A stretch of DNA of 64,000 bases, taken from positions 21,494,412-21,558,411 of the forward strand of contig NC_045139.1 in NCBI RefSeq assembly GCF_008831285.2, written 5' to 3'. Positions within the stretch are counted from its first letter, which is position 1. The number at the start of each line of letters is the position of its first letter. Made by a program: the position numbers and the translations under genes. Below the pieces are notes generated by a model. The model made no database searches, was not told where the DNA came from, and was given only the letters and a program-made list of their open reading frames with translations. This DNA is from Nymphaea colorata (Eukaryota > Streptophyta > Magnoliopsida > Nymphaeales > Nymphaeaceae). Below, one piece after another: positions 46,701 to 56,700 of the stretch.

Positions 46701-48977
46701 TGAGGTGCTAGCTATTTCATCGGTCATTCCAGCCTGGAAGGATTCGATTGAAAAAAGTTATCGAGGAGATGCCAAGGCGACTCAAATCAAGGAGGAGTTA
46801 TTAATTACTCCTGATAGTAGACCAAATTTCAAGCTGCAACAAGGTCTGCTGAGGTAAAAGAGTCGTTTTTATATAGGCTATTCCGGAGATCTTCCCCACG
46901 AGATCATTCAACAATTACATGACGCGGCAGTCGGAGGACACTCGGGCAGATTAGCAACTTACAAGCAAATCAAAAGGCATTTTTATTGGCCTGGCCTCAA
47001 GAAGGAAGTCGCTACCTATGTTGCTAATTGTGATACATGTCAACGATGCAAATCAGAAACCATTGCAAACCCCGGTTTACTACAGCCCCTACCAATTCCA
47101 AAAGACAATTGGAAGGATATTGTGCTTGATTTCATTGAAGAATTGTCAAAATCGCATGGCAAGGATGTGATATTATTGGTAGTAGACCGATTGTCTAAAT
47201 ACGGCCACTTCATCGCCATCGCGCATCTGTTCACGGCCATTAAAGTGGCACAAGCTCTCTTTGGCAATGTGTTCAAACACCATGGACTCCCCGAAACAAT
47301 AGTCTCAGACCGAGACAAGGTCTTCACCAGCAATATGTGGTGTGAGCTCTTCAAAACTTTTGGCACACAGCTGGCCCTTAGTTGAGCATACCATCCCCAG
47401 TCCGATGGCCAAACGGAGCGACTCAATCAATGCGTCGAACATTATCTAAGAGTGATGTGTTTCAATCGACCTGGCACCTGGAGCATATGGTTGTCACTAG
47501 TTGAATTCTAGTACAATAGTACATACCATACTGCCATCAAGAGCTCACTGTTCGAGGTTGTTTATGGTTACTCGCCACCTCCCATTCCTGGAATTCGAGA
47601 CAAACAGCCCTCGGTGGCTGTGGCCGATTATACCACTAGACATGCTCAAATGGTGCACTTATTATCTGAATCTCTTGCTCAAGCCCAGAATCGCATGAAT
47701 ATTCAAGCTGACAAACGACGAAGTGAGAGGGAGTTTGCCATAGGAGATTGGGTGTTCTTGAAGCTCCAGCCTTACAGTCAAAGCTCAGTGGCAATCCGAA
47801 CAACATCAAGCCTGCGGCCAAGTATTATGGACCATTCCGTGTCCTAGCTCGGTTAGGATCAGTGGCTTACAAACTTGAATTACCTACTTCATGCACAATC
47901 CACCCAGTTTTTCATGTGTCATTACTAAAGCAACGAGTTGGAGAAGGGCAGGTACCAATCACTACACCACCTGTCACTGACAAGGATGGTTTAATTCAAT
48001 CGGAGCCAGAGGCGATATTGGATCGTCGTTTGGTGAAGCGTAACAATGTGGCGATAGTCCAAGTGGGCCAATCTACATGATGATGAGGCAACATGGGAGG
48101 ATTACAATGTGATTAAGGCTCAATTCCCCATCATATCGGAGTTGAATCAAACTACTATTCTTGAGGACAAGAACAGTTTTGAGGGAGGTCGAATGTCACG
48201 ACCTTAACCGAATGTGCTTGTAGTGGCATCATGGCCACAGTTAGTGGAAGTTTAGGTCGTGGCATCATGGTCATAGTTAGTGTTCAGTTAAGTTGCAGTT
48301 GTTCCAAGAAGTGGGTTGTTCCACATTATTAGCGATAGGTTATCCATGTTAGTGGGTCTGCCTCGATCCCATGTTTTGAGGCTTCCACTTCTTCTAGAGG
48401 AGTATAAAGCCCTTAGTTGTGAATGCAATTGATATGCTTTTTACCTCAATTCATCCCCTTTCTCTTCGTCTCCCTCCTACTCTCCTCTCTTCCTCAAGAT
48501 ATTCCCTCTCTCATAACCAGACTCTTACAGAATAGTCATGAATTGCATCCATTCTGGCCAAAGCAGATAGAAACACGAGAAGAGATGATACCCGAAGAAA
48601 AGAAGAATCAAACGCCATACCAGAAGTCGAAAGACAACTAACTCTAGCTGGTGCGTGACATTAGGAGAGCAAAACAAAGAAAAGAGAGAGAGAGAGAGAG
48701 AGACGTATATCAAGATATCCGTACACAGAATTCTAATTGCCAAAAGCAAAACAACCCCAATTTTCGAACAGCCAGAGGCCAACCAATCAGCACACTCGCT
48801 TCTTTCTTAAAAACCCTGATTTCCCACAAAATGCCGCCAACCAAAAGCATCAGAAGCATCCGAAAACTAAAAGAACCTACCAAATTCAGACCAAAAGGGA
48901 GGAAGAAGGCGAAGAAGAAGAACCTGCAGAGCCTTGGCGAAGCTCTTACTCTCCATCCACGACTCGTCAAATGTCAT
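32959..48977 (-). CDS. ABI-like protein ABIL1, SCAR/WAVE complex subunit
   Basis: Nine coding exons on the minus strand: 48924-48977, 36683-36765, 36211-36361, 36021-36120, 35845-35928, 34290-34374, 34100-34149, 33870-33979, 32959-33117. They total 876 nt, 291 aa plus TAA; all introns are GT-AG and all phases agree. ABIL proteins are plant Abl-interactor homologues in the SCAR/WAVE complex, which activates ARP2/3 actin nucleation in the cytoplasm and cortex. The conserved coiled-coil half is plain: KSFAKALQ / [20 protein letters not shown] / [20 protein letters not shown] / [18 protein letters not shown] / [19 protein letters not shown] / HKHYLLP. The middle ([15 protein letters not shown]) and the C-terminal [17 protein letters not shown] box are also family features, and the length is close to the family's usual about 300 aa. 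The start is the first ATG in the exon 1 frame. Intron 1 is about 12.16 kb and filled with antisense transposons; if it is not spliced efficiently the gene would lose its N-terminus. Confidence 0.9.
33980..34025 (-). other. Alternative exon segment between two ABIL1 splice acceptors
   Basis: After the exon ending at 34100 there are two acceptors. TGCAG before 33979 keeps the reading frame and gives [20 protein letters not shown] before 34025 adds these 46 nt and gives 16 different residues and a TGA. The upstream acceptor is strong and would make a 74-nt intron, close to the plant minimum. Confidence 0.5.
39283..40324 (+). pseudogene. Copia integrase region (intron 1 element)
   Basis: Three frame-shifted blocks: the pre-integrase His motif ([10 protein letters not shown]), a core block ending [16 protein letters not shown] (catalytic-Glu neighbourhood, normally NGVAERKN) and [19 protein letters not shown], then [20 protein letters not shown] with [20 protein letters not shown]. 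The order is correct for copia. Stops between blocks rule out function. Confidence 0.85.
40706..40753. repeat. Compound AT/GA microsatellite in dead RT
   Basis: About 13 AT units run straight into about 10 GA units, just before the [16 protein letters not shown] block of the intron 1 copia RT. It replaces the usual linker before ERYKARLV, so it grew inside the element after it lost function. Confidence 0.9.
41976..43312. other. ABIL1 intron 1, between copia and gypsy
   Basis: No coding content. It holds the foldback element at 42279-42665 and otherwise unassigned sequence up to the gypsy target duplication at 43313. Confidence 0.5.
42279..42665. repeat. AT-rich foldback element in ABIL1 intron 1
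   Basis: Ends CACAGTCACAAAT and TTTTGTGACTATG pair as terminal inverted repeats (11 of 13). They are flanked by CTTTAAAA (42271-42278) and CTTGAAAA (42666-42673), an 8-bp target duplication with one mismatch. The interior is A-rich on the left and T-rich on the right, as expected of a palindrome. The 8-bp duplication suggests a hAT- or Mutator-type non-autonomous transposon. Confidence 0.55.
43318..43654 (+). repeat. Gypsy 5' LTR
   Basis: 337 bp, TGTCTCGACC to CTCTTACA, with a probable TATA element (GTATAAAGCCC near 43528) and CT-rich R/U5. By eye it differs from the 3' LTR by about 11 substitutions and one 1-bp indel. Confidence 0.95.
43657..43670 (+). other. Gypsy primer-binding site
   Basis: TGGTATCAGAGCCA lies two bases after the 5' LTR and is complementary to the 3' end of initiator-Met tRNA, the usual primer of plant gypsy elements. 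Confidence 0.93.
43671..44640 (+). pseudogene. Gypsy gag
   Basis: An ATG at 43671, right after the primer site, opens the gag frame, but TAG (43785) and TGA (43791) follow. A Thr/Ala-rich linker leads to [20 protein letters not shown] with TAG at 44067. After a frame change the gag core continues ([39 protein letters not shown]). The zinc knuckle reads CYHCSAPWF, then TGA (44596), then GHSC; the stop sits inside the knuckle. Confidence 0.88.
44641..46170 (+). pseudogene. Gypsy protease and reverse transcriptase
   Basis: Protease has [19 protein letters not shown], with the catalytic DTG present. Stops at 44950 (TAG) and 45469 (TAG) follow. RT (45493-46170) shows [69 protein letters not shown] and [12 protein letters not shown]. 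The catalytic motif is FFYDILIYS, with Tyr in place of the first Asp of the FDD pair (codon 45895-45897), so RT would be dead even without the stops. TGA at 46168 ends the block. Confidence 0.92.
46180..46623 (+). pseudogene. Gypsy RNase H
   Basis: Same frame as RT. It has [40 protein letters not shown] and [17 protein letters not shown], carrying the D-E-D acidic residues of the domain. TGA at 46621 separates it from the short [10 protein letters not shown] tail at about 46635. Confidence 0.9.
46862..47830 (+). pseudogene. Gypsy integrase
   Basis: After a TAA at 46855, the HHCC zinc-binding domain reads [19 protein letters not shown] then CDTCQRCKS. The DDE core has [33 protein letters not shown] and, after TGA at 47383, [23 protein letters not shown] at 47509 follows. 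The C-terminal [15 protein letters not shown] block ends in a frame change before 47830. Confidence 0.9.
47790..48140 (+). pseudogene. Gypsy integrase tail and chromodomain
   Basis: In the shifted frame: [20 protein letters not shown] and [16 protein letters not shown], the usual end of plant gypsy integrases. Then [20 protein letters not shown] starts a chromodomain. A second frame change near 48068 is needed to reach [14 protein letters not shown]. Chromodomains direct chromoviruses to heterochromatin in known families; here it is broken. Confidence 0.85.
48194..48529 (+). repeat. Gypsy 3' LTR
   Basis: 336 bp, TGTCACGACC to CTCTTACA, preceded by a purine-rich GAGGGAGGTCGAA and followed by the target duplication GAATA. 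Confidence 0.95.
48924..48977 (-). CDS. ABIL1 coding exon 1
   Basis: Eighteen codons, [18 protein letters not shown], followed by a 5' splice site (CTGCAG then GTTCTT). This is the family's [13 protein letters not shown] segment, and exon 2 begins in the matching phase 0. It lies alone between the gypsy 3' LTR (ends 48529) and the ABIL1 leader. No in-frame ATG exists upstream before a stop, which fixes the start unless an upstream coding exon exists. Confidence 0.85.
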
Positions 48978-49240
48978 CAACGGTCTCTCTGATAGCGGTT
49001 GCTGCACTCTCTCCTCTCTCTCTCTCGCTGAGTAATGGATTCTTCGATCAGCCTTTAGCAGCTGGCGACTGAGAAATGAGAATGCACGTCTGGCCAATCG
49101 CTGGAAACGATCAATCGACCCGATCTTTGAGCAATGGAGAGGAAGGAAGAAAAGGAAGAGGGACGGCGACGCTTAGATTCTACGGCACCATTGTCGGCTA
49201 TTTTTCCCTCCTCCGGAGCCATCTTATAGTTGTTCCTCAA
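48978..49240 (-). promoter_or_regulatory. ABIL1 5' leader with a possible upstream ORF
   Basis: Directly upstream of the ABIL1 start is a GA-rich stretch on the minus strand (CT run near 49008-49027 on +). An ATG at 49222 opens a 55-codon frame (MAPEEGKIADNGAV...) closing at 49055, 77 bases before the ABIL1 ATG. If the transcript starts above it, this is an upstream ORF that could reduce translation. The transcription start is not visible from sequence. Confidence 0.45.
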
Positions 49241-50400
49241 CGACCTTATTTTCCGTTTTTTGTTCAGTCTAAAAGAAATTTCACTTACGGCCTACAAATT
49301 TGTCCATAAATGTCGATGGAGGGTTCTATTTAATAAAATTATCTTACCATGCTTCCCACTTTTCCAAAGAGATCATTATATTTGGCCCCATACTAGGGTT
49401 TGCGGATGACAAAACTGCTCCTTGAATGTGAAAAACGAGACTATTCTCTTGTAATGGAAAGCTTTTTTTTTTAGAGTTGACAAAAACACTCATTTTTAAA
49501 TTATTAAAAATACTTTTTACGAACTAATAACTAATAAACAACATGCACTAAGCCACTAACTAGATTAGTTTTTTTTTTTTTTTTACAAGCAATCGCCTAT
49601 AGTCTTCTTCCCAGTGATATCGATTAATAGTTAAAGCTAGTTATAAATGAAAAGATCTAGGAGTTATATGTCTCGAGCCGATTTGCCCGATTCAAAATCT
49701 GGGTTCTTTAGATTTCAGCTACATTTATATTAACAGGTGACTCTTGAGCCACTTTATTGATGATTATAATGGGCGCTAGCAATACTTAAGTCGACTTGCG
49801 GAGTTTGCCAAATATGTTGGATATTGCAAATTGTTGTGAAAGGTATGCGGTGTTGAGAAAATAAGTAGTCTGTATGGGTTCCTCAAGAAAAAAGAAGTTG
49901 GTTTAAAACGATGTAATTGCATCCCTGAAGGAAGGGTGGTGTGGTGGTGAGTCACATCGGCAGTGGTGGGGCAGATGAGGTGGGGTCTCCCACTCTCCAC
50001 CACGTCCCCATTGGCATAAAACAGATCCGTTCAACGTCTCCAGAGGTGGGCCTTTATAAAGGGAAAAAAGTCAATCGCTGGGTCATCGTTCTGTTTTAGG
50101 ATCACATTAAAATATAAACGACATATTACATCTTATTATTATCATTATTATTATTATTATGTTAAACGCTCTTCTCTTTTCCTTTTTTCTTTTTTTCCAA
50201 ATGTAATTGTGTGAATGGACAAGTTGAAAAGCTAAGGATCCATGTTTTGGGCTCGTTTAAACAGCTGCCCGCCTATGGTAAATCCAGGTATGGGCTTGTT
50301 TATGAATTATTTGTTTGTAGATTTGTAAATCATTCAATAAGAATGATTTATAAACGCGTGTATAGAAGCATATTTAAAAAATTTGTAACCACATGCACAT
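49241..50400. other. Intergenic, ABIL1 promoter side
   Basis: AT-rich with T-runs near 49465 and 49569 and an ATT-trinucleotide run near 50135-50160. A TATA-like TTTATAAAGGG near 50051 on + has no gene behind it. No coding feature is recognised. Confidence 0.4.
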
Positions 50401-50429
50401 AACAATGTAATTGAGATGTTAATGTTGCA

Positions 50430-52060
50430 TTTGGACAACTAGAATCATTTTAAGATATTAACCCATGTCGCATATATGAATTACATTTAATTGTAATCAC
50501 AAGTAATAACAATGTGAACGAGATGTGAGCCTTCCATTAGTAAACTGTAAATTGATCAGTGAGATTAACTTGTAATCACATGTATAAAATCACATTTGAT
50601 AAATTCACATTTAGGTAGTGATGTGAATATGACGTAGGCCTTTCATTTATAAAGTTGTCACATACTTGTGATTGCATTTGTTCAAATGTGCTTTTACATG
50701 TGATAGCAAGTTAGTCTAAAGAGTTACATCTGGTATACATCATTATATACTTGTATTATGTGTCTTTAGAAGTGCCTCTGCATGTTACAAGTTAATCTGA
50801 ATAAATGGCTTACAATTCGACAAATGAAAAATTAATATCTTGTTCATATTATTACGTACATGTGATTTGCATGTCTTCAAACATTTTTTTTTTTACATGT
50901 ATTTTGCTAATATCTCAGTAACAACTTACAAGTACAAAATTGATCGACGAAATTAATTTGGAATATTTCATTTGAATGAATGGATCATATATAAGAAATA
51001 ATGTGTACGAGATGTAAATCTTTAAATTGATCGACGAAATTAATTTGGAATATTTCATTTGAATGAATGGATCATATATAAGAAATAATGTGTACGAGAT
51101 GTAAATCTTTCATTTCTGGAACTATAAATGATATTAACTTCATGTGATTAAATTGTAATTACATGTAAATATGCATCTAATGATGTATTCATCATGTCCA
51201 CAACAATTTCTATTAGATATAAATCTTTCATTCGTATAAGTGTAAAATCGTTCAATGATATTAAGATGTTATTGTACATGTGATTGGCTTGTATTTATAT
51301 GTAGAGTCTGTTTGCAGACATGAATGTATGTAATAATGTGGACAAAATATTAATATTTCAACTATGAAACTGCGGATGTGATTAGCTTGTAATCGTATGG
51401 GAGACACATTTTAAGATATGTATCACATGTACATATTGATATAAATGGGTATATTTAAATATTTCATTTGTTTAACTTCAAGTCGTTAAATGAGATTAAT
51501 TTATACCATAAAATACACACTTGAATGATCGTAATGATGTGATTACAAGCTAATCTCATTAAATGATTTACAGTTCTGCAAATGAATAATTACATTTATA
51601 TAAATGTAAATCACAAGTAGAAGCACGTTTGAAGACATTTAACGACTTGTACATGATGATCTGTGCAAGTTGTAAATCTATCATTTGTACAACTGTAAGT
51701 AGTTTAATGTGGTTAACTTGTTACCATATGTAGGCAAACCTGAAGACATATAACAAGATATACCTAATAATGTGAATGATATATATATATATATCTTTTA
51801 TTTATGGAATTGTAAACATGATTGACTTGTAACCATAAATGTGATTATGATCTTATAATCAATCAGATGTATAGGCACATTTAAATACATGAAAGTACAT
51901 ATACATATCGATGTAAACGAGTTTTAGCTCTTTTATTTGTACAACTGCAAGTTGTTCAATGAGATTAGCTATAATCACATGTAATCAATCATACATGACT
52001 AAATGTCTCCAATTGTATCTTTACATGTACGAAACATAAAGCTTTCATTTGTAAAAACCC
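50430..52060. repeat. Diverged AT-rich repeat array with direct and inverted copies
   Basis: About ten strongly diverged copies, roughly 110-165 bp each. They share the phrases GAGATGTAAATCTTTCATTTGT, ACTGTAAATCATTCAATGAGATTA, ACTTGTAATCACATGTA and a spacer with ACATTTGAAGACAT. At 51540-51580 the phrase appears reversed (GTGATTACAAGCTAATCTCATT), facing a forward copy just to the left, so part of the array is palindromic. Similar inverted pieces occur near 50660-50730 and 50790-50830. No coding frame crosses it. Confidence 0.7.
50937..51110. repeat. Perfect 87-bp tandem duplication
   Basis: Two identical 87-bp units (50937-51023 and 51024-51110) starting AAATTGATCGACGAAATTAA. They lie within the otherwise diverged array, so this duplication is much younger than the array. 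Confidence 0.95.
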
Positions 52061-52559
52061 AAAAAAAATGAGGAAGAGAGGTACTCGTGCCTCTCTTTCG
52101 CACTGGTGCGCCGCTTTCTGTCAAACGCAAACATAACAGTTGATTAGAAAGTCAGATTGGAGTAGAGACGGCGGAGAGCAGTTTTGCGTAGAGGGGAAAA
52201 AGAGAGTTGCAGGACGAAACGACCCTGCTGGAGGGATTTCCTCCAAAATATATTCAAAACCAAATGTAAAAACTGTACAAGAATGAACAAAATCGATACA
52301 GCACAAAGACAATAGGGGATCCCGTGGGTTCAAAGCCAAAAAGAAACCAGGGGAATGCACCAATCTAGCCCTTCTCAGTTTGTAGCATTATGCTCGTAAT
52401 TTCCAAAACAGGGCCGTCGTTGCTCACCTCTACTTTGTGGATCACCTCATCCAGCCTTCTGAATTTGGACGCCAGTTTAGCTCGCCTTCCGAATCCATCT
52501 TCAACCAAAATTTCAGGTTGGAAACCACAATATGCTTCTCCCGCTGATCAGTGTTTATA

Positions 52560-52990
52560 CAAATTAGGAAATCCTACAGAATCGCAAGTTCAGGCATAAG
52601 TTCATCATTGAGGATATCCCTAACGACTTTGCTGAAGAAGCTACCGGCATGGTTATGGGTTCCGCAAGCAATCCTCCTCCTTTTTCGTCTAACCCAGGAC
52701 ACTAGCTGAAAGCGAATTCGCCCAAGCTGTATAGGGGCGCATTCCCTAGAGACGCACCCCTGTGAGATGCCAGACTTCGAAGCAAGCATTTCCCCCATTC
52801 AATCGATTTGGGCTCCCATTTCATCACAAATGTGTTTCGGGATGTCCAGGTTCCCCAAACGATGGTGCTGAAATATATTATCCAATTGAGAGTTAGCCAC
52901 CCTCTTTTGAAGCTGGAGCAAAACCACTTCTTCAGTTCTTGGATCAGATTTCGCGAACCATTGGGCTCTAGTATTATTAAGGCTGCCAAA
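52560..52990 (-). pseudogene. LINE relic, zf-RVT to 3' region
   Basis: Minus-strand frame with FKRGWLTLNWIIYFSTIVWG followed by TWTSRNTFV, the Trp/Arg-Asn signature at the end of the zinc-binding RT-associated domain (zf-RVT) of plant L1 LINEs. A broken frame follows on the same strand (CGTHNHAGSFFSKVVRDIL), where the RNase H-like 3' part of such LINEs lies. Stops interrupt it and no 5' part remains. Confidence 0.5.
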
Positions 52991-53716
52991 CCACATGAAC
53001 CCCCTTCATTTCTCTTGACGGCGTTTGGTTCTTATAAACTCCCGCAAGGTAGCAAGCTGAAGACAAAGGAAGAGAGTTGGAGGAGGAACGCAGCAACCTA
53101 AGGGAAGAGAGAGGGCAGCCTTTTCTCCTCTCACTCCTTTCACTTAATTCAAACGGTTCCAGGAGGATGGATGCACCGCGGAAAAATAAGAGCCTTTGGA
53201 ATCCAGCTAACATCTATCTATATCCATATGTATATATACATATATAAAGCTAACCAATCGTTCTTAATTCTGTTATTGCACTAGTTTATAAGGAAATCGT
53301 TAATTTGATAGCCAACCGTAATCAATATTACTTTGAACACCTGCCAGTATTGTTCTTTTTTTCTCTCCTTAGTCATGCACTCTTATCCGTCAATAAAAAC
53401 ACCAGCCTGTATAAGTATATTGCTTTGTCCCTTATTCATGGATTCTTATCAGTCAAGAAACAAACTTTCTACATGTTAAATGAAAACAGTCGGAAAACAT
53501 GAGAAAAGTCAAAAGTGCCTTCTACAGCTTGCAACCTCACTAAGAATAAATCATTTCAGTTTGGCTCTTTTTTTTTTCCGGTATTCCTCCCTGTATGTTA
53601 CAAATATCAAAACCAAGAATTCACTTCATACTGAATACCAAGAACTGTTACTGGACGAAATGCCAAATATTAGAACTATGGATGCTCCAAGAGCTACATA
53701 AGATGAACGATGAAGA
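52991..53716. other. Kelch gene 3' flank
   Basis: Unassigned sequence. The part nearest 53716 probably includes the kelch gene 3' UTR. Short open frames here show no recognisable domain. Confidence 0.35.
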
Positions 53717-56700
53717 TCAAAATTTTAGTTTAGTTCTCCATGTGCTTCCTATGACCAGTTTCGGTGAAGGATCGTCTGGCCCCCGGTCACGCTGCCCTGA
53801 ATTGAAATACAACCATCCATTCCAATAACCAACGAGAACAGTCTTATCTCTAAAAGGCATTCTCCCGATCACGGACCATTCCTGGATTGAGAGACAAACT
53901 AGAGGATTAGAAAGTAGAAATCTAGAAAACACTTGATGAATCTTAAAATATTGGATTGTGACGATCAAACTAGTCTAATCCAATCAAAACATTTCAATCG
54001 AAACTAAAAAAAACAGAACACTCAATTCTAACGTTGGTGTTGCAATAACTGAAGGGAAAAAAAAAAGACCCAGGAAACATTGAGAAAGCCGGAATAAAAT
54101 AGTTTCAAAAGGAAAGTTTTTCAGGAAACTGAAGTAAGATCCTTACACAAATTACTGTACTTCTAGGCATTAGGCCCAGGCTTTCAAGCGGTTGCCTACC
54201 ATGGGCTCTCGTGATTATGCATTATGAACGAATAACTTATTCAACGAAGTGAAAACGATGATTCACGTGTGCCACTTATTGCTGTTCCTACTGCGGTTTA
54301 TGATTTATTGCACAATTCTCGGGAAAAAAATAACATGCTATGAAAAACTAAATGTTAATTATAGTGTTAAATGGTCATGTATCATTTTCACATTTAGACA
54401 TGCAAGAGTCATTCGGCAGGTAGAAGTGCAGTCGGAGGGTAGAGGAAACGGGAAAGAATTACAAGATTATCTCCAGCCAGGAGAACCAGGAAAACAGTCT
54501 TGAAGTTTCAAGACAATGATCTAGAAGTGCGGGGGAAGGCAGAGATCAAAACTTTGGTAGTATTCTGTTTCCACGGGTGGAACAGTAAGGAGTCAGGCAC
54601 CAAGAGCTGTATAAGCCAATTACTGACGTTATGTGCTTATTTTAGTTATTTTATAAGTTCCAATTATATTAATTGTGTTTCCCATGTGTGCTAACACCAT
54701 AGAAATCTATATACCACCTCGTTCTAGCAATTGACTCAAGATGCTGACAGATGAGACCATTTCAAGCATGAATGTTTCCAAATGAAAGAATAATAGGTTA
54801 AAAATATACCAATGTGTCCAAACGAAGTCTGAATACTTCTCCAACGAGCATCATTTTTTTTGTAACCGGATGCTTCTCTGTTGTGCCTCCCACAATCACA
54901 ATGGAATTGTTCCGAAGTATCCATGCAAATTCTATATGAGAATCAGGCTTTGGCATGGGAGGCCACTGTGTCCACTTTTTCCCGTCCTCCGTCACATAAA
55001 CATCACCATAGACTACCTGGAAATTTTCATCATAACACATAATTTAAAGTATAACCAAAACATGAATAGCTATAATACCATTAAATCTTCATATATATAT
55101 AGAGAGAGAGAGAAAGAGAGAGGGAGATATGCAAGGTGTCTGAATGAAGCAAGACTCTGTTGTCATAGACATGAACTGACTTGGAGAAACTTAGAAAATG
55201 GGAATTGATTTTGGTACAGAAGGATCAACACAAATTCTAGTTTCACCAAGTTTCTACGTGAGTAAACAGGCATTCATCAAATACACATGTAACAAGAGTA
55301 GCATTCTGGAGAGTGATGGTGAATCTAGTTCAAACCTAAAAGAATGAAATTTTACAAAATCTGCTAGATTAGAAAGAATTTCACATCCTATTTGTCTTAC
55401 TTCCACCTCTAATAGCAGCTCTTTGTTCCCACAACTTATCACCTGAAGAGAAAAGGGCCTTGGCTTTCCAAAAGCCAACCACTTAGAAGTTAGAATCATC
55501 TTTCAACCTACTATAGGTTCAGTCATTCAATTTTCCTCTCCTAATTTTGATAGAGTAACAGACAATATCCTCATCATCAATGGACATTGACAGGGCCATG
55601 GTTGCTAAGCCCTTGAGGATACACCCAACGTTGCTGTTTCAATGTGAGCGCCTATTGTGCATGGCAATGAACTTTATTCCATGCTTCAAAAAGAGTTCAA
55701 ACTCCAGGTGTTTTTTTTTTTTTTGGTCAAATGAAAAGGATAAACAATGATCCGAACCTCATGTCTACGAGAACATTTGAAAATAGGTGACCCTGGTTTC
55801 GCCTGAAAATCTCCCTCTTGACCACCAATTACAACAAGACGATCGTCGACAACAATACATGCCCTGACATGAACAGTAAAAAACCAAAGATCAGAATATC
55901 ACCAAAAGATAAAAAAAAAAAATCAACAAACAGTCAGACTGCATTATTATAGACTATAGTAGTGCTACTAGGGTTGCACGAATAATGGAGATTTACATGA
56001 AACTTTTTAGATGAAATAACAGTATCTCCTTGATTCTAATTTTAGTTACAATTTTTTATAGATTTGAGTAGCCAAATAGAATACATTCATGAGATGACAT
56101 GTTGAAGACAACAAGACAATCAATTGTCTTCAGTAAACATTGGACTCTGTCCATATATCATAGACAAGTGACATGAAATGGGTGTCATGTTTTAAGCACA
56201 ATTCTTTGAAGGTTCAGGCCTGAAATTTTCATGCCACAAACATATCCATGTGTGTACCATCTGTGGATACAAATGCACAACTGTGTACATATATGCACAC
56301 CCCATACATGTGAACATGCACATGGATGAGGATGTGCATATGCACACCAAAATATACACCAAAACACTCATCACATATCACAAGGTGCACTATGTTCGTG
56401 CACACATACACACATGGAGGTGTGATCTCTAGTCGGCAGTTTAGTTTTGGTGAACTCAAGTTCACAGTTTAGATTGAGTGAACTCTACATCCTTAATCTA
56501 ACTAGAAGTCTTCTGTAAGAGGTAGATCTGTCATCCCAATTAGTATCAGAACCATGGGCTTGCGGTTGAAGCAATTCCAGAGTGAAACAAAAGCAGGAAC
56601 CTAACACTGATAAATTATATTACTTAGGTAAGTAGTTCCTTATCTTTGAACAGCCCATTTATGTAAAGAACCCAACCGTCATTGGTAATTTTAACAAGTT

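Larger units (their letters stand above)
43318..48529 (+). mobile_element. Ty3/gypsy chromovirus with paired LTRs in ABIL1 intron 1
   Basis: A 5.2-kb element, structurally complete from end to end. It has LTRs of 337 and 336 bp starting TGTC and ending CTCTTACA, a target duplication GAATA (43313-43317 and 48530-48534), a primer site TGGTATCAGAGCCA (43657-43670, initiator-Met tRNA) and a purine-rich tract before 48194. The order is gag, protease, RT, RNase H, integrase, chromodomain, which is gypsy order. Size and short LTRs fit a Reina-like chromovirus (inference). It is antisense to ABIL1. The coding region holds about ten stop codons and at least two frame changes, so it is inactive on its own. 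Confidence 0.95.

Noticed and set aside
56185-56465. Cys/His-rich minus-strand ORFs
   Set aside because: They arise from TGCACA/CATGTG-type low complexity inside a kelch intron; no CxxC zinc-finger spacing holds.
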